This document shows positions 1 through 10,250 of a stretch of 27,149 nucleotides of DNA, in pieces. This DNA comes from Proteromonas lacertae (lineage: Eukaryota > Sar > Bigyra > Opalinata > Proteromonadidae), in assembly GCA_002245135.1 (NCBI GenBank), contig NGBS01000355.1, positions 1-27,149 on the forward strand, in the 5' to 3' direction. A program made the translations under genes and the position numbers. Each line of letters begins with the position of its first letter. Within the stretch, counting starts at the first letter, position 1. The notes beneath the pieces are model-generated. The model was not told the origin of the DNA. It saw only the letters and a program-made list of their open reading frames with translations, and did not search any database.

Positions 1-2074
1 AATAGAACATAATAGAAGAAAAGAACATTCAAAATTGAAACGACTAGAAATTCAAAAAGCTCAATTTATTCAAATCGATAATATGGAAGCGATATTCAAA
101 TCAAAAATACCGAATTGCAGAGTATTATCATATAATTTATGAATAGATACAAAAGAAAGTAGAAAGAAATGATAATGAAATAGATATCATAATAAATGAT
201 CAGAATAATGTGCAAATGATGGTAAAGATTATAGATGTTGAAGAAATAAAAGAAAAAAATGTATTAAAGTTTTTACAGAAGAATTCTTTACATCACGATT
301 GGCAATCCTTCACTTATCCATTGCAAACCCAAATTATCGGATATAATATGATGATATTAGAAAGGAGATATTACATGCATGACTTAGAAGAGATTATAAA
401 GAGTGAATGGTTTATAAGTGGTGATATTTGTAGTATGATATGTGACATATGTGATATATTGATGATATTGAATGGATATGATATAATGATGGTTAATGTG
501 AAGAGTAGTAATATAATTATAGAAAATGGAAGAATAAAGCTATGTGATTTATTGGTTGATAATTTGAGAAAAGATGAAGATATGAGTATATATGATGTTT
601 GTTTCAAAAGCCCAGAAGAAGTGAATGGATATGAATGTAATGAAAGAAGTGTGATTTGGTCTATTGGCTGCATATTATATGAGATGATAACCAAAAAATT
701 ACCATTTTCAGAAGATGATAATATCAACAAAACGAAAGATAATATTCTGAGATGTAACTACAGTTTAAACATGGAATGTGATGATATGATGAAAGAGATG
801 ATAAATAAAATGTTGAAAGTGAAAGGTGAAGATAGATTGAGTTTAAAAGAGTTGAGAAAAGAGATGATGAAAATGAATGAAAATTAAGAGATGATGATTA
901 TTATCTAATGATGTGTAATGAAAGAAAAGACATATTATTTAGAGATGATGAGATTACTATTTTTTCCCCAATTAAATATCCTGCTGAATATTACTGTGAA
1001 TGTGAAAAATGGGAAGAAATTCGAGATGATTTAGTAGAATCCTACAATAACAAAGCAAATGAAAGAATTCTGTCAATATTATTGATGATGAAATTATATA
1101 AAGGAGATAAATCAATAAAAGATAGAATATCATTTTAAAATTCTCCACAGATGTAAAAATAATGAAGAATGTTATTTGGATGAAATGATATGTAATATAG
1201 AATGTTATGATAAAGAGAAAGAAATACTCTTAATCGAATCAAAATGCATTTGCTTATGTGAAGAAGGAGTGAAATATTTTTTCAATATATTGAAACTAGT
1301 CAATCCAACCACAGTTGAATTCGGTATTTTTAATAATTATACTTATTTAGGTGTTATTAGAATTCCTATCAAATATCAAACCTTATTCGGCTCATATTTT
1401 AATGAGATGTTAAATATAAAAGAATTGAAGTTGTACGGCTGTACTCTTACCTGTGCTTTCATTGAATCGTTTGTGAAATCAATTAATTATATGAAACTAA
1501 GATATGTTGACCTCTCGTGTATATTTTATTTTCCTATTATATAAATATCTTGAAATAGACACTAGAATGGTACAAAGGGATTTAAGCTATTAGTTCCCTA
1601 TTTATATTTATGTATCAACACATTCAATGAATTGAATCTATGTGGGATGAACTTAAATGACGATTCAATTATTTTATTATCACAAAGAGTTGACCAAATA
1701 TCCAAATATTGAAAGAATCGCCATCCGAGACAACAATAATATTCATGAAAATAGATTCCGTGCTTTATTTTCCAAATATCCATATACAAATATCATATTT
1801 GATGCTAATAATTATCCTAACTTAGTGATTCAAATATTGATGATGATTCAAGAAATGATAATAGATGGATTGATTTTTCAAGTATAATGGTTATATATAT
1901 ATTATTAATAGATATGAAAATATCAAAAGAATTGATGCTAAAAATAGATAGTTTAAAAATATTAGAATAATAATGGAACTTGATATCAGTAATAATGAAA
2001 TTACATCCGATGAAATAGATTTGTTAGTAAAATATATGACACAAACTCAAAAATTAAGCATCTATATATTCATA

Positions 2075-2108
<34 letters not shown>

Positions 2109-3080
2109 ATTATCTATTTTCTAGACAATCCAATAGGTAATAATGGATTAAAATCAATATTAAACAATTTAAATTTAACCAGTTTAATAAAAATGAATGA
2201 GATAAATTTAAATAACACCTCAGTGGATGATGAAAGCGTCATATTATTAGCCAATAAACTTAGTAATCTTAATTGCTGGTGAAAGAATAAGTTTAAAAGG
2301 AAATAATATTAGAATGACAGGCTTAAAGTCAATTTGTGCCAAATCATTAAGGAATGATACATTTCCGTTTATTGCAATGAAATGTGAAATCTGGGAAAAT
2401 GATGAATTAGAATATTATTTGGATTATTGTGTAAAGAAAAAAACAAAGTACAATTTCTATGATTTTTCAAGTATAAAATCAAAATTTATATTGAAATAGA
2501 TTTAAATGTGAAAGATTCTCATATTTCATTGATTAAACAAATTGATTATTCTGATCTTGATTTATGTAATAACAAAATTACCGAAAAAGGCTTAAAAGAA
2601 TTAGCTGATTCTTTACCAAAAAAATTAAGATATATCTCAATATTTGGTAATAAAATTGGAGATGAAGGATTAGAAACAATATATAAATGCTTTGATAAAT
2701 TTGTTGATTATGAACTAAGATTAGATGTTTCGAGTATGTATATAATAATAATAATATAATATTTATAATGTGAATAGATATTGGAATGAGTGGCAAGGGA
2801 TTGAAAATGTTAATAGAAAGATTGGAAGATTATGGAGCATTAGTAGAACTAAATTTGGAAGGAAATGAATTAAATGAAGGAGAATTAAGTTTGATGGAAA
2901 AAAGTCAAGAAGTATTTGATAATTTGGATGAATTATCAATAACAGTAAAAAAATGATATAGATAAATTTGAATTAAAAATGTTCTTAGAAACGTTTTCAT
3001 CAATTGGGATCATTAAAATAGATGGAATTTCAGAAGAAAAAAAGAAAGAATTATGCAAAGAAATTTTCAATATAAAATAA
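1..3080 (+). CDS. Coiled-coil / pseudokinase / leucine-rich-repeat protein, left copy (5' end cut off)
   Basis: The order is a charged helical N-terminus (1–130), a kinase-like domain (about 290–860), a linker, then LRRs (about 1390–3080). Kinase subdomain IX is clear (WSIGCILYEM, from 657) and an SPEE matches the usual APE. The catalytic loop reads VNVKSSN (492–512) where HRDLKPSN is expected, and DFG is replaced by DLL (546), so the fold is probably catalytically dead. LRR units read like LDLSNNxIGxxGL. Introns are 1519–1558, 1882–1911, 2075–2124, 2471–2499 and 2734–2777, all phase 1. The stop is TAA at 3078. A TAG at 145 lies in the N-terminal frame. Several one-base indels (near 884, 1135, 1567, 1685, 1822, 1945, 2277) break this copy, and most are absent from the mirror copy, so they look like consensus errors. 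Likely a cytosolic sensor or scaffold, by analogy only. Confidence 0.82.
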
Positions 3081-3293
3081 TCAATTTATTTGAATTAATC
3101 AATAAGAAATGATTATTTTATGAAAATAATCATTCAGTCAAACTCCAAGCTTTATTTTATTAAAATTTATTTTCTTCATTATTGGATATAAAGATCATAT
3201 AAAAATAATTACATAATGAATAAAAACACATAATTCTTATAATTTGCTTCTATTACTTGAAAATAATTCTTTGAGACAAATTTATCGATTTAA
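3081..3293. other. AT-rich intergenic stretch
   Basis: This lies between the LRR gene stop and the GC-richer island. It contains A/T runs only; no gene or repeat is seen. The mirror lies at about 23306–23518. Confidence 0.6.
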
Positions 3294-3480
3294 CCCTGAG
3301 TTGCAGAAAGGACGTCCTTCTGGAGCCATATCCTCCTTTCTGTCCTTTCTTCTCTTGTCTCGCCTGTACGGAAATCGAACATGTCCTTTTTCAGGAAGGA
3401 CAGTATAACCTGTAGGTCCTTTTCTGTCCCTTTTTTCAAAATTAGTTTTTCATAAATACTACATATATTATTTCTCCTTG
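3294..3480. repeat. GC-richer island rich in AAGGAC/GTCCTT motifs
   Basis: The base composition stands out sharply from the AT-rich surroundings. It starts with CCTGAGTTGCAGAAAGGACG and contains many copies of AGGAC and its complement, some in small palindromes (AAGGACGTCCTT, GGACATGTCC on either strand). The same opening motif (CTGAGTTRCA followed by AAGGA) recurs at 10181, and inverted at 10250 and 10712. A 69-codon open frame crosses the island on the minus strand, but its composition follows the repeat, so I do not call it a gene. It may be the end of a mobile element. Confidence 0.55.
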
Positions 3481-3923
3481 TATATAAATGACATTTCAAA
3501 ATTTGAGGATCTATTCTATTTAGTTGTTATATAGTTACATCTAATGTTAAAACGTATAATTATACAATTTATATTGTGTTGTATGCAGTATCTAAGTAGT
3601 ATAGTAGAAAAAGTGATTAGCAACCTATATTACATATTACTTCAGATTGAATATTCATTTGTTTGATTCATGATAGCGAAATTAATACACATTCATTAGC
3701 ATATGAAGAGAAAAGTGAGAAAATAAAAAAAGTAAAAGAAGTAAAAATACATGCATTTGTCATCTTTTAATGTAATTTTATTATTATTTCAAATATTATC
3801 ATTTTGATTGTAATTTGTTATTTTAACATTTTTGTAGTATATAAACATGCATATATTTGCTAATTGTATAGCATAATATATTATAGTAAAGAAATTCTTA
3901 AGTATCATGTGTATAATATACAA
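3481..3923. other. AT-rich stretch without a recognised gene
   Basis: No convincing reading frame or structured repeat is seen under either the standard code or UAR=Gln. The mirror lies at about 22676–23119. Confidence 0.5.
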
Positions 3924-4139
3924 TCAATGAATTTGCTAATCAAGATGATGAGAGTGATAATTAGTCTGTTTTTTTAATCCTACTACCTTTTCGACTTAAT
4001 CTTGTACAGGCTTGAATGTTTCTTTTAAATGTAAATTATTTACTTTATCTTGAGATATAGAATTCTTCAGAAAGAAATAGTATAAGTATAAAAATAATTT
4101 TTCTTTATCACTATCGCCATTTCTACCTTCATATTCACT

Positions 4140-4147
4140 ATCTCTAT
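4140..4147. repeat. hAT target-site duplication, left copy
   Basis: ATCTCTAT directly precedes the CAGTG end of the element and is identical to 6074–6081. The empty site in the right arm has one copy. Confidence 0.95.
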
Positions 4148-6073
4148 CAGTGCTGTATAGAATGGTAGACCAATGGTCAATGGTCAAAAACCATCGATTT
4201 TTTTTGACCATCGGTCGGTCAAGCTTCAAACTTTTTTAATTTTAATACTATATTTAAACAAACAAATATAATCAATCAATAATGCTTTCAAAGTAATTAA
4301 TAGTTTATTTGTTCATGCTTATAATTAACTTCATTTCTAAATGTTTTGGAGAAATACTTGATCTGTGTATGGAACTCAGAAAACCAGCGTTACTAAATAC
4401 ACGTTCTACCTCACTAGAACTACATTGTGATGATAGAAACATCTGTGCAACTGTGAATATTGTTGGAAAAGACGGTTTAAGTCTTAACCAAATCTCTCCT
4501 ATATTATCTGTGGTACTAAATCTTTCTTGATACATAATGTAGTTGTCCACTTCGCTTTTTATAGTCTTTCTTTTTTTTGTTGGATTTTCATTTAATAAGT
4601 ATTTATCAAGTTCATTTGTTGTAGTTTCTTCTAATAATTCTTCTTCTTCTTTTTCACTTAAAGAATTTACTACGTCATATAACATACTGACAGCTTTATT
4701 ATATTCACTATCATTAAACATTATTCTTCTAGTAAGAAAGGGTTTCACCCTTAAATCCAACAAGCAGCAGAGCAATATAATGTTGTTACTATCATCATTT
4801 ATAGTTTCAATTCTAGAAAGAATATCGCTTTTAATATCTTCGCAATATTTTTTTATCTTTTCGGGATAATTAAACTTCATTTCATGAATTACTTGTTTAC
4901 ATTTCAACATCGCCATTCCACATGTAACAGTTCTGCTCTCCAAAAATAATGTCAACTGATAAAAAGGATTTAGAATATCTATGAGGTTTTGTAACACTTT
5001 ATATTCTACTGCATTTTTATTACAATATTCCAACAAACTGTCATCACATTCAAATCCAAGTTTCTTCTTTTTCATTTCATTATCGTAGTATTCAAATAAA
5101 ATTTTCTTATGATTATCTACAGCTTGTAACATAATAAACATAGAATTCCATCTTGTAACCGTCAAAGTAGGAATATTTATATTAAATTTGGACTTATTTG
5201 ATGGTTTTCGTAATTCTTTTCCTAAATTTTCAAAATAACTTACCACTGCTTGGATTTGTTCATTTATCGAGTTGTTAAGAGAAAGCTGAAGGGAGTGTTC
5301 GAAACACCTAATTATAGGTATTTCTAATATTCTTATTGTTTTCAATACATTTTTGGCATTATCACATGTAACACTAATTACCTCTACATTGAATTGTTCA
5401 ATAATTTCCTTTAGTTCACCTGATAAAGTTTATGCTGTTTCATTATCAACTTTTCTAACAGCTAATAGTCTTGAAATAACATTAAAATAATTATCAATAT
5501 AGCTACATGACACTCCAAAGTATTGATCTCCTTTTTCGCTTTTCCATTTGACGACAAGCACTTGTATCGTTTGGAGCACAGACAGCATACACACTGATCT
5601 GTGCCCCTAATTTTTAAAAAATAAGACCAATAGCTATCTTTCATATTGAGCACTTCATTACAAGTTCCTGCTGGAAATTTTGGAGATTCCCTATACATAA
5701 TAGATTTATATTATACATTCTTATTGTTTTCAAAGAAAATGTAAATGGTTTGACAAGCCAAAATGATTTTTTAAAAGTTTAAATTCATTGTTACATATTT
5801 AATATATTCAAATATACTATTGTAAGTATTTATTTAGCAATAAATAACTAAAACATATTTTCAACAAAAAAAAGATAAATTGACCAATGGTCAAAATGGT
5901 TTTTTTAAAAAATATATATATTGGTTAAAAAATAGTTTATATGATAGATTTTAAGAAAGAAATCACCCTGTATGTAGAAGGTCAAGTAATAGCACCTAAA
6001 GGTCACTGAACGGTCAATGACCAATAGACCAGCAATTCAACCAACTGGTCATTGACCATTTTATACATCACTG
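4148..6073 (-). mobile_element. hAT DNA transposon, internally deleted, only in the left arm
   Basis: Terminal inverted repeats read CAGTGCTGTATAGAATGGT (4148 onward) and, reversed from 6073, CAGTGATGTATAAAATGGT: 17 of 19 bases match, with the CAGTG start typical of hAT. It is flanked by 8-bp target copies ATCTCTAT (4140–4147 and 6074–6081), the hAT standard. Subterminal GGTCA/TGACC motifs recur many times within 120 bases of both ends, as expected for transposase-binding repeats. The right arm holds the empty site with a single ATCTCTAT. At 1.93 kb it is short for an autonomous hAT. The transposase inside lacks sequence between its zinc finger and catalytic part, so it is probably non-autonomous. 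Confidence 0.95.
4305..5698 (-). pseudogene. hAT-family transposase, degenerate
   Basis: Read on the minus strand. First comes a BED-type zinc finger (5698–5480): SYWSYFLKI, then CVCCLC, and a later His in TLECHV. The RNase H-like part follows, with a typical YFGVSCSYID and the acidic VTCDNAKN (near 5360). It ends in the hAT C-terminal dimerisation region: SSSEVERVFSNAG (near 4400) and RSSISPKHLEMKLI. The 346-codon block 5345–4305 is uninterrupted. One in-frame TAA (5432–5430) lies upstream of it, in ETA-TLSGEL. The zinc-finger frame and the catalytic frame differ and overlap around 5480–5580, and sequence normally between them is missing, so the gene is deleted and not functional as it stands. 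Confidence 0.9.
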
Positions 6074-6081
6074 ATCTCTAT
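6074..6081. repeat. hAT target-site duplication, right copy
   Basis: ATCTCTAT directly follows the CACTG end of the element. The gene D frame resumes after it. Confidence 0.95.
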
Positions 6082-6883
6082 ATATTGAATCATCTAATAT
6101 TTCATCATTACTATCTTCATCATATACATTATTATTTCTATTAGAAATGTCATTCTTTGTTATAATATTAAGAATATTATAATCTTCATCATTAGTATTA
6201 TCATCATTGTCACAACTATCTGTTTCATCTTCATAACCATCTGCTGCAATATCATCATATTCGTTACTTATATTATTATTATCTACATCTATTTTTTTAT
6301 TATAATTGAGCATAACTTCTCCATTAAAACTTTTATAGAATTGAGGATAATATAATTTCTCTATTATAACCTCTTCATGTACTTTCTTTATAATTTCTCT
6401 ATCCAACTTTCCAAAATCTCTGTATTTATTATTAATTCTTTTATAACAATCAATTAACTTATAAAACAATAGTATATTTCTTTCTACATTTGTAGTAATT
6501 ACTTTACTAAAATATATAAAAGCTAGAAATAGAAAGTTATCAATTACTTTATCCATTATTACATCTTTTTCATTATTATAGAAAAGAAAATCTTCATTTT
6601 TATTATCTAAATTTTGTCTTAAGTAATATTGAACCACTTTTGTAGATATGAATTGATTATTATAAATTATAATAACATTAAATCTTAACAATGTAATGGT
6701 GATGGATGGTTTGTCTGCTTGAGAATATATATTTACTTTCTTATTATTGTATATATTAATTAATTCATCAATATTTGTTTATTATACTAACACGTTGTAA
6801 GAATTACTATAATAAACATCATCATGTATTATATTAGGGTATAATTGATTCTCTTTTATTCTTTTTTATTCATTTATATTTTT

Positions 6884-7734
6884 TCATTATAAAGTAATAT
6901 AATATATATCTATATAATAATAATAATAATAACAGTAATAGTAATAACGTTTATAACTTACTGTTTTTTTATTGGTATAATAAGCCAAAGGAGGAAATAA
7001 CCGTTATATTACTACAGAGTATTCTTAAGTCATCCTAAGTATCTATTATTACATTTATAATGGATGAGTATTAGTCACCATTATCTGTTTCTATTATAAT
7101 AACCATACATCAAATGTATAGGAAGCTTTTACTTTACCTGTACTATCAGTTAATAATAACACTATTTCACAAAATCCATCAGTTTTTTAATCACGAATAT
7201 TGTAATTCAAATAATCATTAGCTAATGATACTTTTGCATATAACATATTTCCATTCTTTTCGTATTTATAAGATGTATCTAGATGACATGCTTTTTCTTT
7301 CACATAAACATTTACACTTGATCAAATATTGGCATTTGAAATACCATTCGGTGTTATCTTAGTTGTTGTAATATCCAACCTAAATAAGAAACAAATCCAA
7401 TTCGAACATTTACTACTGAATTAATAGTATAAACACATGGAAGATTGTAATATTCTCTTAGGTTCATCATATTCTCTCTTCTCTTCACTTCCTATATTCA
7501 TAATTTGCATAACCAAGTCGAAAAAATACTCACTATACTCATTCTACTCACATGATAGTAATTTGTTGTAACATTAGTATAAATACAATCAGATATAAAA
7601 TAATTCCTTGCATCTATTGAAATTTAATTTTTAGACAACAACTTTTATAGCCAATAGATTGATTTGCATATTTATTTTCTCTTGACCACCTTCCACTTCA
7701 CACTGACATGTACACTATATATTATTATAGCCAT
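6884..7734 (-). CDS. Region C, left copy: unidentified coding region, fragmented frames
   Basis: Mirror of 20799–21649. The pieces and breaks seen here are the same as in the right copy, so the breaks are not random read errors of one arm. It is divergent from gene A, with 113 bases between the proposed starts. See the right copy for the protein description. Confidence 0.35.
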
Positions 7735-7847
7735 TTCTTAAAACTAGAAATCTAAAACGAATATAATTTTTGAAATACACTATAATTCTTTTTTCTTCTG
7801 TTATGTTATGAGTATATATAGTATATAATTTTATATAGAATATAACA

Positions 7848-8478
7848 ATGGCAGCACAAGTGTTGTTATTACAGATAAATAATAGACAAAACAATACAAA
7901 GAGCAGGAATTGATTATAATTGTTGAAGGAAGTATAATATTATCATATATGTTAATTAGATTAAAGTTCTAATAATTAAAATTCAAAGATATTATCATTT
8001 GATGAAAAAAATACAACTATCAGCTTTGATTTAGTCTGTCTTACTAAAGCTCATCAACTACATATACAAACTCTTACATTGCTAATACATTTGGCACTTT
8101 TGATATACAACATATTATTGAAGTTATAAGTAGTAGGAAATTCAACTGTTTCTGTTAATTTAGCATATTGGTATTATAACAATTATCATATATTTTATTA
8201 TCTAAATTAGGTGTCAGACTAGGATAATTAGAATATAAACCAAGTTTACCATCAACGATTAATCCAACAAATACAAATAAGTATAATTGTTATTATAATA
8301 TAAAATAGTAAAGTCTGATGATGAAGAAGCTAAGATGAATTAGTATATTTTTTATAATTATTTTTGTTAGGATTAACTATTAGGTATGTTTATTCAAGAA
8401 TTGGTGTAATTTCAGGTGTTGTCAGAGCAGTAGCTGTAGAAAAGATATATATCGTAATTACAACAATTCATTCGATGA
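7848..8478 (+). CDS. Gene A, left copy: unidentified, readable only with UAA/UAG as Gln
   Basis: The proposed start is MAAQVLLLQINNRQ (7848), followed by one or more introns or frame changes. Two convincing later pieces are LGVRLGQLEYKPSLPS (near 8207–8280, one UAA) and a 55-codon stretch at 8311–8478. The latter contains seven UAA/UAG codons, no internal TGA, and ends at TGA 8476–8478. Its last 20 codons read as a Gln-rich helix (VLSEQQLQKRYISQLQQFIR). GTAT…TAG intervals fit the local intron style. The joints in the first half are not resolved. It is followed 71 bases later by gene B on the same strand. In the standard code no ORF of useful length exists here. Confidence 0.4.
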
Positions 8479-8549
8479 GAACACCAAAATTAAGTATGAT
8501 GATACGAATATTCTGATTTTATTTTATTTATTCATAGTAATTAAAAAAC

Positions 8550-9442
8550 ATGGAAGCTTCTTAACCATCTCCAATTCAAGAGTATTTAGCTGATGTTATT
8601 CCTGGATTAATTGATTTAGAAACAGTTCAATCATTGTATTTATTGAATCAAGTTAATGATAATCCTATATTTAAGAAGTATTTGATCAATTACTCTATTA
8701 GTTTTTACTCCATTATATGAAAATAACCTTTGGTGGATTTGTATATAGTTGAAGAACAGTAGAAACATCAGTTTATATATTATATTTTACAATTAGAAAA
8801 AGTATAACTATTTTAGTATATTATTTTTTATTATAGCTGTTTAGCATTGTACTAATCGATGAAAGGTAGAGAATATCAGCAACTTGCATGTTTAGCTATA
8901 CTGGTATGTTTTAATTTGTCATTATGTTTATAGATATTATAGATGATTATATAAGTATTATAGTTATTTTTATATTTTAATAGTTATTTTACTAGAATAG
9001 CAACAGAATTCCAGGGGAGAAGAATATTGATTCAGTAATTTATCTATAATATATGTTATACAGTGTATTTATGGGGTTTAGCTATTCAGATTAACATAAT
9101 AGTACAGCATATAGTGCTAGTATGAAAAATATTTTGATATCTTCTTAATTAGAAGCAATTAGTCAAAAATAGCAATATAGCTCTATTTAACTACACACAC
9201 ATACATCAAAAATCACATAATATCACGATTACATTCAATTACCTAGTCAAAATAAATATCGTCCTTTCTGGAATACTCCTATACTATACATATCGTATAT
9301 AGGTAGTGATTATGTATAAAATTTATTAACATATTTCAGTCCCTATTAGCCAAATACGTGGTATTTAAAATCAGTACAGTTCGAGATGTATTATAGTTTT
9401 TATATAAATCAAATAAAAATATATCAATGTTATTATTTATGA
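8550..9442 (+). CDS. Gene B, left copy: unidentified, readable only with UAA/UAG as Gln
   Basis: The first exon starts at ATG 8550 (MEAS, TAA at 8562, then PSPIQEYLADVIPGLIDLE) and is protein-like for 56 codons up to TGA 8718. The frame then continues (PLVDLYIVEEQ, TAG, KHQFIYYILQLEK) to a likely intron at 8802–8836 (GTATAA…TAG). The next exon holds SMKGREYQQLACLAIL with a UAA just before it. A third piece, 8984–9442, is open for 153 codons with nine UAA/UAG and stops at TGA 9440. It includes NKYRPFWNTPILYISYIG and FSPYQPNTWYLKSV. The TGA at 8718 and the intron-1 phase are unexplained. Another TGA-ended frame follows at 9497–9673. No family is recognised; the first exons look alpha-helical. 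Confidence 0.42.
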
Positions 9443-9813
9443 TTGTTGTTATTCAATTATAATGTAAAATATCAAAAACAGACGAATGACATGATAGAGG
9501 TAATTATAAAACTAACTATACTATGATAAAGCTCAAAGTATGATACATCGTTTGACAAATTTTTACTATTTTATTCCTTATAGTTATTGAGAAAAATCTA
9601 TTTAAAGTCACAAAAAGCACTTAGAAAATTCTTATAGTGTAGCTTGTTTGATCAAGCTATATTTTCATCTTGAATTTTGAGTTGATTTAATCATCAAATT
9701 AAATAATCGTAGGTATTCTCAATTATATTATTGAATCAATGAAATAAGGCTTTTTAGAACAAGTAATTATCTCAACTTATTATAATAAATGCTCTATATT
9801 TATTTTTGATAAG

Positions 9814-10168
9814 TCATGTATAATAATCCAGAATGAAGTTGTTGAAGTATTCTGTTTTTGTGTGGCATGGCTTTTGAATGAGGTTTTTGGGCAAGATACA
9901 AGTTGGCCCAGTATAATTTATCTATATCTACAGCTGTACATTAGAATCTTGTGATATAGCTAAATTAAACGACAAAATTAACAAAATATCTTCTTCATGT
10001 ATAATTTAAAAAAATATCAATTGTATTCTTAATTTTACTTTTCACATAATCTTTATTATATTTAGAAATACTCTTTTGTAGATTGCTTAATGCTATTCTA
10101 CCATTTTCAAAATCATCATATATTAATTGTAACTTTGATATTGAATTGTAAAAAGAACAAGAAGACAT
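9814..10168 (-). CDS. Gene G, left copy: small unidentified gene
   Basis: Mirror of 18365–18719; see that entry. ATG at 10168–10166. It lies between gene B (convergent) and the 70-bp mini-element at 10181. Confidence 0.4.
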
Positions 10169-10180
10169 ACATGATTATAT

Positions 10181-10250
10181 CTGAGTTACATAAGGACAAG
10201 GACAGGACGGGGCATGTCCCAGGAGAAAGGGAAGTTCTTTTTGTAACTCA
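10181..10250. mobile_element. 70-bp mini-element with inverted ends, left copy
   Basis: Begins CTGAGTTACATAAGGACAAG and ends TTTTTGTAACTCA; the ends TGAGTTACA/TGTAACTCA are perfect inverted 9-mers. The interior is GC-rich and carries AGGAC repeats like those in the island at 3294–3480. It resembles a tiny MITE or a solo end of the larger candidate element. No clear target duplication is seen. Confidence 0.5.

Larger units (their letters stand above)
3924..6887 (-). pseudogene. Gene D, left copy, disrupted by a hAT insertion
   Basis: This copy corresponds to the intact frame at 21646–22675. The hAT element at 4148–6073, flanked by ATCTCTAT, sits about four-fifths of the way through the coding frame, just after the acidic region (residue string DDSIYRD). 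It removes the C-terminal part from the frame. Apart from the insertion the two copies read the same. The gene is unidentified; see the right copy for the protein. Confidence 0.7.

Noticed and set aside
371-730. 119-codon minus-strand frame over the kinase domain (mirror 25874–26233)
   Set aside because: It is antisense to the clear kinase-like coding sequence, and its Ser/Ile/Leu-rich composition is what the opposite strand of that gene gives.
2075-2124. TA microsatellite as an independent repeat (mirror 24473–24525)
   Set aside because: It is the body of the third LRR intron; the length difference between arms is ordinary slippage or sequencing error.
3290-3499. 69-codon frame in the GC-rich island (mirror 23100–23309)
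   Set aside because: The residues follow the AAGGAC repeat words. It has no domain, no support from neighbours and is too short to judge; treated as repeat.
4309-4869. Two plus-strand frames of 73 and 108 codons inside the hAT element
   Set aside because: They are antisense shadows of the transposase frame.
8550-9673. UGA as tryptophan or glycine in gene B, with all three stops as sense
   Set aside because: If all stops are sense then openness proves nothing. UGA ends several frames at natural-looking points, so UGA as stop is the simpler reading.
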